A DNA stretch of 21,485 nt from positions 1-21,485 of the IMG/VR virus record IMGVR_UViG_3300036985_004989; one strand, written 5' to 3'. Shown in pieces: positions 1 through 9,589 of this stretch (position 1 is the first letter of the stretch; every line of letters begins with the position of its first letter). Origin of the DNA: a virus. The notes below the pieces were generated by a model. The model ran no database searches, was not told the DNA's origin, and saw only the letters and a program-made list of their open reading frames with translations. The position numbers were made by a program, and so were the translations under genes.

Positions 1-1212
1 TGTGCCAGATGTTATTGTGTCTCACGATATGTTTAGAATTACTGCTTTACCATTTATTGCTCAATTAGCATAAGTAACTAGCACCTTAGTTGATGTTAAC
101 ATTACTGCGGATGAATATGATATTACAACTCAATCGAAAGTAAAAGGTGTTCCAGATGTTATATTAATTTCAGGAAATGCATCTCTTACTCATCAGTTAA
201 TTAATTCAACTATTTTTTGTGCTGTTACAACTCATCAAGAAGCTATAATTTGAGATGATAAAACTTCTAAACCTGTTCAACCTCCACCACTTCATACTTC
301 GCTTTCAGTACCTCAAGAAGTTAATTTATATAATTTATCATCGTTTTTAAAATAAAGTTTATTATATCCAGAAGCAGGATTAGCTGGCGTAGCTATTTTT
401 AAGTTTGTTATAGCATCACCGAATGTTTTATTTGTTAATGTTTGTTGTTCAGCAATTAAAGCCACTGTATCAGTAGCATTAGGAAAACTTAATGTACCAG
501 TAAATATCTCATCTACTGCTTTGAATATAATTGTTCCATTAGTAGCACCAGTTATTTTAAATGTACCATCACTAAAGGTTTTTATTCAAGTAATAGTATC
601 AGCACTAGCTAAAGTCATTACTGTTGAGCTAGTAGATGGAAAAGTCATTGTTGTGCTATCAGTTCCTGTAAGTGTTAAACTAGCATTAGCTGTTAAAGTC
701 TTTCAATTAGCAATAGTCAGCGTCGAACCTGTTGCAGGAGCTGTTATAGATATTTTATTTATTGATGTAGCACTAGCAACACCTAAAATCGGAGTAATTA
801 GTGTTGGACTAGTAGATCTAACAAGATCAACTGTACCAGTAACACTATTCCCTAATTGAGTAACAGTATCATCAACGGCATGTGTATGCGATGTAGTACT
901 AGTAGAATTAGTTGATGTCGAAGTAATATCACTAGGTGTTCCTAGTGTAACTGTACCAGATCAAGTAATACTAGTAAAATTCATTCCATTACCACTAGCT
1001 ACTGATGTTACACTACCACCTCATACAGACGCTTTAAACACTGCATTTCATGTCGAAGTATCTTTTGTGAGTACATATTCATTTGTAGCCCCTGAAACGC
1101 TTGTAATGGCATTTATTGCAAGCTGAGCAGTAGTCTGTCCAGTTCCACCATTTTCAATTGCTACTGTACCAGTTATACCAGAAGTTTGTTGTCTTGGTAA
1201 AATATTTCCCAT
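1..1212 (-). CDS. Tail fibre/appendage protein, 3' end cut by window edge (UGA=Gly)
   Basis: Open from ATG (1212-1210) to the window edge: 404 codons when TGA is glycine, with about 15 in-frame TGA. The N-terminus (MGNILPRQQT, then ENGGTGQTTAQLAINAI) and the stretches ANGKTLTANASLTLTGTD and TITGIKTFSDGTFKI are typical of phage tail fibre and spike shafts rich in G, T, S, N and A. Near residue 285 the phrase YNKLYFKNDDKLYKLTS resembles the fibre segment that often precedes a C-terminal receptor-binding region. Several TGA fall exactly where related fibres have Gly. It is the last gene seen of the leftward late transcript, after the lysis genes. The receptor-binding end is outside the window, so specificity cannot be judged. 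Confidence 0.85.
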
Positions 1213-1222
1213 AATTTTAACA

Positions 1223-1777
1223 TTAAAAGTTATTCTTACTTATATTTCATTCTATAATTTCAATCAACTTACTTACATATCAATTCATTAAACTTCTTAA
1301 ATCGTTTATTTTATTCTTTTTATCATCTTCACTAAATATTATTTGATATACCTCTCAAAGAAATAATTTATAATCAACATTATTCAATAATATATGTCAT
1401 AAATCTCATGCTGGCGTATTAAAAGTGCTTAATTTTACTGCTTCGCTTTGTGTTATCTTTATATACTCATTATATAAATTCTTTTCTATTTGTGATCTTC
1501 TTTCTTTTAAATTATTATTATCTAATATCTGTTTAGCATATGTTATTTTTTTATATATATGTTCTTGTAGTATACAATTAAATAATATAATTGTTTGTTC
1601 TTTTTCTAATACCGTTTTACCAACATTCAACGATAACTGTTTGACACTATTAGCAATATCGTTCATCTTATCAAGGAAGAAATTGTTTTGCTTCATCTGT
1701 TGCTTTAACATTAAAAAAAATGATACTCATACAGCTCATAAGTTTATAAAAGGTTGGATTAGTTCTGTTGATTCCAT
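1223..1777 (-). CDS. Membrane-anchored coiled-coil protein, possible holin or spanin-like lysis protein
   Basis: 184 aa with TGA as Gly (7 of 8 glycines are TGA). Residues about 7-23 (IQPFINLGAVGVSFFLML) form one hydrophobic segment, followed by a polar helical region starting KQQMKQNN and LDKMNDIANSVKQL. One N-terminal membrane helix plus a charged helix recalls BhlA/UviB-type holin-like proteins, but this one is longer. The start ATG lies inside the end of the endolysin gene (19-nt overlap), so the two are probably translationally coupled. Position next to the endolysin supports a lysis role; the sequence alone does not prove it. Under the standard code only a 101-aa fragment would be seen. 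Confidence 0.7.
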
Positions 1778-2268
1778 TTGTCCATTATTACTAATAATTG
1801 ATATAACTCAATTTTTTCTAGTGGAGTATCTAAAGGAGTTGTTATCCCTTTTTCTTTTACTTTAGTAATAAGGTACTCAGCCCATTGAGGGATTTGTGGC
1901 ATGTTTATATCATTAAATAATATAGTACTGTCATTTTGAAAATGTGGTTTATCCCACCGCCATAAATCAAATCACCAAACAATCCCTGATTGTTTAGCTA
2001 TATCAGCGACTTTACGCCATATTCAATAATCTTTAGGATATAACTCTTTACCTAAAAATCAAATATCAATTGCTAATCAATCCTGATGCATTGACCGTTT
2101 AAGTTGGCTAGCCCCAGTTTTGATTAGCTCTTTCTGTCTCTCTTCGTTTCTCCATCATTCTACTACAAATATATTAAATCACGCTTTTTTACATTCAGTT
2201 AAAAAGAAATTAACTTTTCTTTTAAATCAAGCCTCTAATTTTGATAAATCCCTATTAGTAGTTGTCAT
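1759..2268 (-). CDS. M15-family L-Ala-D-Glu type peptidase, endolysin
   Basis: 169 aa, a usual length for a single-domain VanY/CwlK-like (M15) endolysin that cuts peptidoglycan stem peptides. The zinc and catalytic motif S59-x-H61-x-x-G64-x-A66-x-D68 (SMHQDGLAIDI) is complete, and the second metal ligand is H109 in DKPHF, preceded by the conserved VWGFD. G64 and G99 in these motifs are encoded by TGA, which is direct evidence for UGA=Gly. Seven of 11 glycines are TGA, so no functional enzyme could be made with UGA as stop. No signal peptide is seen, so release probably needs a holin. Its ATG shares one base with the stop of the upstream 40-aa membrane peptide, and its 3' end overlaps the next gene. 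Confidence 0.92.
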
Positions 2269-2390
2269 TAGTTGTATTGATGATTAAATTGTCTATTTTT
2301 TATTATAGTCCATGTAGTCTCATATGTTTCAGTGAATAACAATAATCAAAGAAACATTGCTATTACTAAGTAGATATAAAATTTATTCAT
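2268..2390 (-). CDS. 40-aa single-span membrane peptide, candidate holin
   Basis: A short frame, MNKFYIYLVIAMFLGLLLF, then a polar tail. Residues about 4-19 form one hydrophobic helix whose central Gly is a TGA. It overlaps its neighbours tightly: ATG lies within the last codons of the 72-aa gene, and its TAA shares one base with the ATG of the endolysin. This packing and location make it a candidate holin or lysis accessory peptide. No family is recognised, and the size is too small for a firm call. Confidence 0.6.
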
Positions 2391-2601
2391 TATTAGTATG
2401 ATTAATAGATATTTCTTTATAGAATAGATCTTCTTTCATTAAAAGATTTATTTCATTTCTTATTATTCTCATATCTCTTATAATTCTATTTAGAATCTCT
2501 TTTTCTGGTTCTGTCATGTGATTATGTACTACTCTTTTACCTATATCAGAATTCATTTTTTGTAATGATTCTTTTAATTCCCTAACTAGTTGTTCTCTCA
2601 T
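2383..2601 (-). CDS. 72-aa helical protein, unknown function
   Basis: 72 aa, charged and predicted helical (heptad-like in RDMRIIRNEINLLMKED), no membrane segment, no recognised domain. Its start follows the AT-rich leader typical of this genome (ATAAATATATG). It sits 4 bp from the 62-aa gene upstream and overlaps the membrane peptide gene downstream by 8 nt, so it belongs to the lysis group. It holds only one glycine, encoded by GGT. Role unknown. Confidence 0.65.
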   Translation of the reverse strand: MREQLVRELKESLQKMNSDIGKRVVHNHMTEPEKEILNRIIRDMRIIRNEINLLMKEDLFYKEISINHTNNE

Positions 2602-2605
2602 ATAT

Positions 2606-2794
2606 TTATTTATTAATTAGTTCAGGTTCTTTTACTTCTTCGACTGGTTCAATTACTGGTTCTGTTACTGGGTTTTGTTCAATAAATAGTTTTTCAAGCA
2701 TTTGTAATACTGGTAAAGCCATCTTTGTTGGTTGTTCCATTAAGTAATTTCTTAATTCCATTACTTGTTGTTCTGATAAAATAAGTTGCTTCAT
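2606..2794 (-). CDS. 62-aa acidic protein with Pro/Glu-rich tail, unknown function
   Basis: 62 aa without glycine. The N-terminal 40 residues look helical (SEQQVMELRNYLMEQ). The C-terminal third is a Pro-Glu-Val rich repeat (EPVIEPVEEVKEPEL), as in small linker or virion-associated phage proteins. It is the first gene after a predicted promoter (2823-2850) and is followed 4 bp later by the 72-aa gene. No family recognised. Confidence 0.65.
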   Translation of the reverse strand: MKQLILSEQQVMELRNYLMEQPTKMALPVLQMLEKLFIEQNPVTEPVIEPVEEVKEPELINK

Positions 2795-2822
2795 GTTTAA
2801 TGAATTTAATAATATTGTATAT

Positions 2823-2850
2823 ATAATATATAATATTTATATATAGTCAA
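2823..2850 (-). promoter_or_regulatory. Predicted sigma70-type promoter for the lysis group
   Basis: On the minus strand TTGACT (2850-2845) and TATTAT (2828-2823) are 16 bp apart in a very AT-rich gap between the FISUMP gene and the 62-aa gene. The -35 is near consensus. The -10 choice is uncertain because the whole spacer is A/T. It would let the lysis genes be transcribed separately from the tail fibre genes. Confidence 0.45.
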
Positions 2851-2858
2851 TATAAAAT

Positions 2859-3470
2859 TTATATTTGTATACATCTAATATTAAATCAATATGCTCTAAC
2901 ATTATAAAAGAAATCTGCATAACTACTATTAAACCTGAATGCCCAGGCGTAAGTGGTATAAACATCACTCGTCCAGTAAGCACCATCTGTTCCAACTATA
3001 AAAGGAGCACCATCATAATAAAATCGTCATCCTGAAACAGGTAGTTTAAGAAGAGAGTTAAATGCTCAAGTAGCATTTTGACTACTCCATGTTGCTTTTT
3101 CAGCAGTCCATTCTGCTAAGGTAGGTAGTCTAAATCATGCTGGACATACATTGTTTAATGCTGGTGATCATTGCCATAAATTATCATTTTGAGGGTTTCT
3201 CCAATCATTAGGAGCATTTCTTGAATAAATAAAAGAAGGACTCAAAGGAGCGTCTGTGCTTGATTGCACATTAGTTATTGCACTTAAAACTCTCTCATGT
3301 CAATCTTTAAGTCTTCACCATTGGTAATAGTTTCAATAAGACATAGGATCAGTTGAGCTTGTTGCAACACGAGCTGCACCTAAATTATAAGCCATCCACG
3401 TTTTACCAGTAGTGGGGTTATACACTGTTGGAATAGTTGTTGATGATTGTTTAATACTTGTAAATATCAT
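2859..3470 (-). CDS. FISUMP-domain protein (C-type-lectin-like fold), likely virion-displayed
   Basis: 203 aa with TGA as Gly (8 of 14 glycines). It shows the order of motifs of the Fibrobacter succinogenes major paralogous domain: TGKTWMAYNLGA (residues about 21-32), then YGNYYQWGRLKDGHE, then the hallmark CPAGFRLPTLAEW, then GAYWTSDVYTTYAWAF, ending AYGFNIRCI. The glycines in CPAGF, QWGR and AYGF are TGA, at positions conserved in the family. FISUMP domains share the formylglycine-enzyme/C-type-lectin-like architecture and are common on surface or adhesive proteins. Placed between fibre genes and lysis genes, it is probably a receptor-binding or decoration protein. That role is inferred. 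Confidence 0.82.
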
Positions 3471-3474
3471 ATTA

Positions 3475-3966
3475 TTAATTTAAAATTTCTAAAACTCTCT
3501 CATTACTTAATAATCAAAAATTAGATAACATTCTTATTCCATTAATAGTTCTTTCGTCTTTTAAATCTATTATATTTGCACAATCAAAATCTTTTATAAT
3601 TGTTTTCATTATAGATTTTCTCATTGTTCTTGTGTCTTCATCAATAGACATTGAATCTATTGTCATTTCGTAATTATCTATTCAAACTCTTTCATCAAAT
3701 GTAAGTTTATTTCTAAAATCAGATTTAGTTAATTGTATAGGAAAAGGTTTTACATTATAACTTATCATAATGTTATCATCATTTTCAGTATATACATTTT
3801 CTATGTATTGATTTACTAATATATCAGGCAAACTAGCTCTTATAACCTCTTTATATCAAAGTTTTGATAATTGATCTTTATTCGGGTTTGATATCCAAAC
3901 ATCATCAAACAATATTGTAGGGTCTGAATAGATAATATTTCAATCTATTAGTTTAGCAAATTCCAT
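3475..3966 (-). CDS. 163-aa protein, possible tail-fibre assembly or tail accessory protein
   Basis: 163 aa; 4 of 5 glycines are TGA. It is acidic and mixed alpha/beta with no membrane segment. The short phrase ENVYTENDDNIMISYNVKP, followed by LTKSDFRNKLTFDERV, resembles the small acidic proteins encoded after phage fibre genes, which often act as chaperones or attach fibres. I cannot name a family. It lies 3 bp downstream of the 1150-aa fibre and 4 bp upstream of the FISUMP gene, in one transcription unit. Confidence 0.6.
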
Positions 3967-3969
3967 ATA

Positions 3970-6900
3970 TTAGTAAGTTATATAATTAGTTAAAAATAAT
4001 GTATCATCTATTTTTAAGAATGAAAATAGATATTTTGTATTAATTGCAATTGTTGGAGCTGTACCACTCCATACTATATTAGCAGGAAATGTAATTGTAG
4101 GAGCAGTAGCTCAAGTAAATAGATAAACAACATATTCATTGCCATAATTACTAATAGCAGTTCATAAAGTTAAAGTGAAAGTAGTTCAATTTTGTGTTGT
4201 TGTTAAATTAGTGATTGTATTAGTTGCTAAAGTAATAGTACCACTAGACGCACTATTATCAACTTTAGCATAGGGAGGTGTAGCTGTTGGAGCTGCACTT
4301 GTCCATATTGTACCATTTGAAACCATTATATTACCACTTGTTCCATGTGCTGGGAATGTTTCATTAGCATTTGGAAGTGTAATTGTCTTTTCAGTACTAG
4401 CAGGTCAAGCAAATTTTGTGAACCCATTTCAAGTTCCACCATAAGTTGAAGCAATTACTTGTGTTAAATCAGCACTTCAATCGAATGCATTACCATATAT
4501 ATTTTTAGTAGCAGCTATTTTAGTAGCAGTTCCAGCATTTCCAGTTACAGATCAAGCTATTGCATTGGTACAAGTGATATCTGTCGTCCAAAGTTTAGCT
4601 AATCTTGTTCATGTTAAACCTATTGTTTGTGGCGTTGTTTGATTTGTTAATACTGCACCAGCAAGTGATGTTAAATATGTACTAGTATCTAAAGTAAATG
4701 TATTTGCTCAAGTCATTTTTACGAATGCTCAAGAAACATAACTTAATCATGATAACGAAGTTAAATTAGTAGATCATGCTTGTTTACCATTAAAAGTGTT
4801 CCAATCAGTACTAGTTAAATACCCACTCAATGTTGTTGTTGCTGCTTGTGTTGCTATTACCTGTTGAGCGGAGTTTAAATGATAATATTCTGAGGCAACT
4901 CATCATTGTATTCAAGATAAATCATTATGTATTGATGTAGCAGAAGAAGCAAATACAGTACTAAAAGCAGAATCTACTTGCGTTGCTGTACTAGCATTTT
5001 TTTGAACTATTATTCTTCAACATAAAACAGCATGTGAGCTTATAACACTTGGCAAACTAGGAGGTTGGCTTACTTGGGCTTGTGCTAGAGTAAAATCACC
5101 ACTACCTAAAACAATATATAAATGTTTTTGCAATTCTACTCATCTATATATCCAGTTTACAGCATATCTTCCATTACTTAATGTTTGTAATCATGTCCCA
5201 TTATCGTATTGAGTATTATTATATTGACTCTGGATTGAAGATGTCCATACTCAAGCAACATGATAATTAAAAAAACAATTATCAAGTGATGTGTCTATTG
5301 TATCAAGTGTTAATCAATTAGCTCAAGTCCATATAATTCAAGAGGTTAAGTTTATATTTCTTGTTCAAAATTCACTAATAGCTAAACCACTCTCTCTTCG
5401 ATATCGTTGTGTCTTTACAATTGATTGATGTAGTTTATTTGTTAATCATAATCATAGTGTTGTCCATGGTTGTACATGTAAATAAATTCCATTTCTATAT
5501 ATAGTATATACAGGTATAATATCACTTTCTGTGATTAAAGTTACATTTGTTATTACTCTTATGATAGGAGTTCATAAATTATAATCAGCTACTACATAAT
5601 TATTTGTATTATCAGTTAAAGCTAAATTAGTTACTGGTCATATTGTATATTTAATAGGTATTCAAGAGAATGTAGCATTATTAAACAAGACATAATCTTC
5701 ACTAGGAATGTTTATTGTTCAATCTCAATTATCAGTGTATGTTAATCAAGATGTAATTCCTCAATATAAATAATTAAATCTAGTATTTAATCAAGTATTT
5801 AAAAGATTTACTGTAGGATATTTAGTTGTACTTGTATTAATTATTGTATTTTCTTTATTACTAGTAGATTCAGCTATATAACCACCATCTTTTATTAATT
5901 TACCAGTACTTCCATTAAATAATACCACATTTCAGTCTTCTGCGACAGCTGGACCACTTACATCACCACCTCAAGCAGTAGATATAGCAGCTCTTACAGC
6001 TTTTTCTGTTGGTATATTACTATCAGTTCCTGGACTTCAAACAGAATTTACTACATCATATCAATCTCATATTGTACTAGTTCAAGTAAATTTAGGTAGT
6101 TTATTTGTTGTACCTGTTCAAGTTACGGGATTAGTTAAGGCATTTTGTTTTAAGCCTATATTACCATCTAATTTATTTATTGCTTGTAAAATTGTATCTG
6201 TTCAAGCTAACACACCACTTCAAGAACTAAATCATGTTATTAATTTTCATATTACAGATGCATTAGTAACTGTTGTAGCATTACCAACTGATGTTACTTC
6301 TCAAGTAAGATTAGCATTAGTTGTTACTGTTGCAGCGTTTCATGTTACTGAACCGTTTATTGCATTAGTTGCCGTAATATCAGTTGCCCAAAGTTTAGTT
6401 AATCTATTAGTTGTATCTCCTATTGTCTGTCAAACAGTTTGATCCTTAGTAACAAATCATGTTACAGCAGGAATATCACTTGTTAAAGCTATTGTTCCAG
6501 TTGCTGCTTGTAGCGTAGCTGTATAATCATTAGCACTTGTATTAGCATTGCTTATAATTGTTTTACCAGTACTTGTTCCTTTAGTTGATAATTTATCTTT
6601 ATCAAATATCTTTTCTCAAGTAACTGTTTGAACATTAGCTAATATCATATCACCATTTCCCGTAGGAGTAGCGAATGTTCCATCTCATCTTAAATATGTT
6701 GTAGTATTATTTGGAGGAGTAGGAACAGCTCATCATACAGTTGCAGTCATTACAGGTAAATCAGCTCAAGTAGCAATACTTGGTACTCATGTTGTTGTTG
6801 TATTCTTTAATATACCCGTAGATAATAAAGATAAATTAGTTCAATTAATACCAACTACTGTTAAAGCTCAACTCCCCGTAGCGTCTCAAGTATGTGTTGC

Positions 6901-7422
6901 ATTAGTTACTAGTCCACTATAAAGAGTATTTACTGAGTTATCTCATGTGTTAGTTCAAGTTGCTGTACCTCATCAAGTTGCTACATCAGCGTCGGATATT
7001 GCTGTATTAAGTTGTGCCACTGTAAAGCTTCAAAGACTTGTTGTATTTCATACCGAGGTAACATGTCAAGAAAGATTAGCATTAGTTGTTACTGTTGCTG
7101 CATTACCTGACACACTTCATGTAATAGTATTTGTTACTGTAACATCATTAGCCCAAAGTTTAGCCAGCCTATTAGTTGTGTCTCATATTGTTTGAGGTGT
7201 TGTTTGATCAAGGTTTACTTTGCCAGATATATCAGTGGCAAAAGCTACTTGTTTAGCACCTCATGCTGGATCATAAACTGCTGATTGCATATCTCAAGTT
7301 CAAGTTCAAGTTGAACTCCAGATTACTCAAGTTTCTGTTGGATTTACTGTTAATGCTTTAAAAGCATTACCTGTTAAATCAGGTAATGTTTGCCCATTAC
7401 GAGCTATTGCGTATCAAGACAT
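3970..7422 (-). CDS. Long tail fibre protein, 1150 aa (UGA=Gly)
   Basis: A single open frame of 1151 codons only when TGA is sense; every triplet was checked for TAA/TAG in the left half. In the N-terminal half more than half of the glycines are TGA (about 45 TGA to 33 GGN). Signature fibre phrases appear with Gly at TGA: NLTGEVTSVGNATTVTN, AGTDTILQAINKLDGN, TGTGTTNKLPKFTGTST, HNDLSGIQGG, SGYLTSTDWNTFNGKQ, TATKIAATKNIYGNAFDG and ASTYGGTGNGFTKF. A module built on QTIGDTTNRLAKLW occurs three times (see repeats). The middle section (about residues 540-720) lacks such repeats and is richer in aromatic residues, and may be a globular domain. Probably a trimeric fibre for host attachment. Confidence 0.9.
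4561..4647 (-). repeat. Fibre module copy 3 (QTIG..T.RLAKLW)
   Basis: Third copy of a roughly 28-codon module in the long fibre: TPQTIGLTGTRLAKLWTTDI, followed by AIAGSVTGNAG. The other copies lie at about 6361-6444 and 7127-7215. The copies are clearly similar at both DNA and protein level but not identical, pointing to old duplication of a shaft unit. Confidence 0.7.
6361..6444 (-). repeat. Fibre module copy 2 (QTIG..TNRLTKLW)
   Basis: Second copy: GQTIGDTTNRLTKLWATDI, followed by AINGSVTGNAATVTTNAN. The downstream TVTTNANL segment is also shared with copy 1, so the duplicated unit extends to about 60 codons between these two copies. Confidence 0.7.
7127..7215 (-). repeat. Fibre module copy 1 (QTIG..TNRLAKLW)
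   Basis: First copy from the N-terminus: TPQTIGDTTNRLAKLWANDV, followed by SVSGNAATVTTNANLSG. It differs from copy 2 mainly at wobble bases and conservative residues. Confidence 0.7.
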
Positions 7423-7440
7423 AATTTTTTAAATTAATTT

Positions 7441-7917
7441 TTAAGTTTGTCAATTAATCACCGAAGCAACTAATGTCCCATAACCACCAGCAGATGTAGT
7501 TTCCATTGCCATTACTCTTGCCCACATTGCTGTTACTGGAATAGGGAAATAAAAATTTACTGCTGATCCAGGAGTTCCAGCTAAAATATAATTACGATCT
7601 CATATTGTACTTTCTCAAACACTAGAAACAACACTAAAAGAAACCTCAATTTGTTCTGTATACCATTCAGCGGCTGCAGTTGGCGGAGTGTCTTCATTGT
7701 CTGATATAGCGTATTGCACTTTTATTTTGAGTTTAGGCAGTGTTGCACCAGCATTAGCAGTATATGTTCAAGCTATCGCTAATTGATTGATTAGACGCGA
7801 TCTTACCGCTTTGTCTTCATTCTGTGCTGTACTTTCTGCTACTAAAGCAAATGTACCTGTTAGAGTTTGTGGAGTTGTGCGAACTCTTTTAACTCGGGCT
7901 ATAGGTGAATAAGTCAT
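7441..7917 (-). CDS. 158-aa phage structural protein, unknown
   Basis: 158 aa, 4 of 11 glycines TGA. Beta-rich composition with phrases such as KLKIKVQYAISDNEDTPP, AAEWYTEQIEVSF and a final AMWARVMAMETTSAGGYG recalls small virion proteins (head-tail or fibre-base) with a jelly-roll-like strand pattern. No family named. It starts 27 bp after the terminator that closes the HNH cassette and ends 18 bp before the long fibre. The leader TTAAAAAATAATATG has no Shine-Dalgarno sequence. Confidence 0.65.
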
Positions 7918-7943
7918 ATTATTTTTTAAATTAATATATTTGT

Positions 7944-7970
7944 AAAAGGGAGGGCTAACCCTCCCCTTTT
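7944..7970. terminator. Strong GC hairpin terminator, possibly bidirectional
   Basis: Inverted repeat AAAAGGGAGGG / CCCTCCCCTTTT with a 4-nt loop; one C is bulged. It has A-runs and T-runs on both sides, so it can act as an intrinsic terminator in either direction. On the minus strand it lies 8 bp after the HNH stop codon. It stands out as the most GC-rich stretch in the region. Late transcripts coming from the capsid genes must read through it to reach the fibre genes, since no promoter is visible in the 26 bp before the next gene. Confidence 0.8.
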
Positions 7971-7977
7971 ATTTGTT

Positions 7978-8538
7978 TTAAGCTTTTGTTTTATTAAGTT
8001 TGGTTATATAGTTGTTCATTCTTTTAGTGATTTTAATTTTAAGTATCCAAATAAATTTTTTAATAGGGTCTTTCATATATAGATGTACTTGTCCTTTATA
8101 AAATTTTGTAGGACTTATTTCACAATGTTGATGCTGAGTTAATAATTGTAAGTTTTCTATTCTATTATCATCTCTAATACCATTTATATGATGAACATGT
8201 TCATTTGTTTTTAAATATCTTCCAATATTTTGTTCAATTATATATCTATGTTCTCTTATTAAACCATCTCTATCACAATTAGGGTGTTTTGGCATTCTAA
8301 TTCTGATATAACCATCAATATCTTTTATTCTTTGTTTATAACTTAATTCTCTACATTCTTTAGAACAAAATAATTGACAATGCCCTATTTTTAATGTATT
8401 TATTTCTGATATAAAATCTTTTCCACATCCTTTACATTGTTTAGTATAAAATTTATCTTTACACTCTTTAGAACAATATTTTCTGAAACCTTTTATAGTA
8501 GGTTTAAATTCTTTCTGACAATACTTGCATAATTTCAT
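7978..8538 (-). CDS. HNH endonuclease with two zinc knuckles, probable homing endonuclease
   Basis: 186 aa from the ATG at 8538, chosen because it follows the usual TTTAAATATATG leader; a longer frame to 8595 overlaps the promoter. Residues 1-30 (MKLCKYCQKEF, then YCSKECKDKF) and about 34-66 (CKGCGKDF, then FCSKECRE) hold two CxxC...CxxxC zinc sites. The catalytic HNH_3-type core is EHVHHINGIRDDNRIENLQ. Such proteins nick or cut DNA and spread as free-standing mobile genes in phages. None of its glycines is TGA although neighbours use it, and it has its own promoter and terminator. Both point to a separately acquired cassette. Confidence 0.85.
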   Translation of the reverse strand: MKLCKYCQKEFKPTIKGFRKYCSKECKDKFYTKQCKGCGKDFISEINTLKIGHCQLFCSKECRELSYKQRIKDIDGYIRIRMPKHPNCDRDGLIREHRYIIEQNIGRYLKTNEHVHHINGIRDDNRIENLQLLTQHQHCEISPTKFYKGQVHLYMKDPIKKFIWILKIKITKRMNNYITKLNKTKA

Positions 8539-8545
8539 ATATTTA

Positions 8546-8565
8546 AAGTTAAATAATATTAACTT
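8546..8565. promoter_or_regulatory. Inverted repeat at HNH transcription start, candidate operator
   Basis: AAGTTAA-6-TTAACTT, a perfect 7-bp inverted repeat, lies just downstream of the predicted -10 of the HNH promoter and 8 bp before the HNH start codon. It could be a repressor site or a hairpin in the leader that hides the start codon. Confidence 0.45.
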
Positions 8566-8566
8566 A

Positions 8567-8595
8567 ATTGTATAGAAACTATGCTGTAATGTCAA
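8567..8595 (-). promoter_or_regulatory. Predicted promoter of the HNH gene
   Basis: Minus strand TTGACA (8595-8590), 17-bp spacer, TACAAT (8572-8567). The -35 is a perfect match and the -10 matches at five of six positions. It lies in the 81-bp gap after the capsid gene and gives the HNH gene its own expression signal. Confidence 0.6.
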
Positions 8596-8619
8596 TGATA
8601 TATTGATATAATGGCTTAA

Positions 8620-9558
8620 TTATGCCGTAATTCAAACTATACCCCTATAATCAATTACTCCGGCAGAAGCTGCGTAATCAAATCTATATGTTTCTCCACC
8701 TGTTGTTGTTTTTGTTTTATCAAGTGTAACCATAGTTGGGGCAATTGATTCAAGGTAAGTTAATGTATGGAAAAGTTTATCTCCAATTAAATAACAAGTT
8801 GTATCACTACCTCCTACTACTGATGACAAAAATCCCCAACTTACTGGATTGATTGTACCACTATCTGCATTTTGAATATTTGTTTTGCCATTTAATGGAT
8901 TATCGTATCGGTTAGCTGTACTTGGTGAGCCATCTGATTGAAGTATTTTTCGTGCTTCGTAAATCAATGCTGGTGGAACAATTAAATGAGATCCGTTTAT
9001 AGCACCAATGATTCCGTCATGATCTTTTAATTCAAATAGTTTTTTGATTGCTAATTGTAAGTTAGATTCAGTGAAACCTCCAGTTACAATGTTTGATTGT
9101 ACTGTTCCAGTTGTACCAATTTTATGATTAGCATTTAAAAGTGATAATCAGTCCCAACATAAAGAAGTCGTTACAGATCCTCTTAATACTTGTGCCATGA
9201 TATCATCTTTAGTTTGCATCATTCGGTAACCAGCTCGTGAAGCTTCTCGAGTGATAACATCCATGTTATCAAATCGTTTCATTAATTGTGAGTATGGTAA
9301 TTCTTTTTTGAATACTCGTTGAGAAATCATTAAAGATCCAATTTCATTTAAATCTACTTGTGGGTATGCTGCATTTTCTGAAACTTCAGATAATAATCAC
9401 ATACCAGTGTTTACCGCAAAGAGTTCATCTTTACGTTTAGGAGATGTTACATTGAAGAACATATCCCCTACAGGTTTATACATGTTTGCTCCTGATAGAA
9501 ATGATTCAAGAACTTTCATATTAGTATTTAAACTCTGATTCGAGGTTAAAGTAGCCAT
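8620..9558 (-). CDS. Major capsid protein, Mu gpT-like
   Basis: 312 aa. The central phrase CWDGLSLLNANHKIG, then VTGGFTESNLQLAIKKLFE, DHDGIIGAI and HLIVPPALIYEARKIL match the Mu-like head subunit (gpT) family, which has the HK97 fold. The C-terminus RFDYAASAGVIDYRGIVGITA also fits. Only 3 of 27 glycines are TGA (after M52, in CWDG, and in IVG), yet these three would split the gene into fragments under the standard code. It follows two capsid accessory genes and the probable scaffold. The low TGA use in the most abundant virion protein suggests selection for the faster GGN codons. Confidence 0.88.
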
Positions 9559-9589
9559 ATTATTTTAATTTTAATTTGTAAAAAATTTT

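Noticed and set aside
521-859. Plus-strand hydrophobic frames, for example 521-859, 1425-1865, 6947-7195, 10776-10970, 11076-11309, 12033-12242, 12277-12882, 14736-15169, 15982-16179, 17611-17856
   Set aside because: They are antisense to well-supported genes, have low-complexity V/I/L/S composition produced by the complement of A/T-rich codons, and lack leaders or family motifs.
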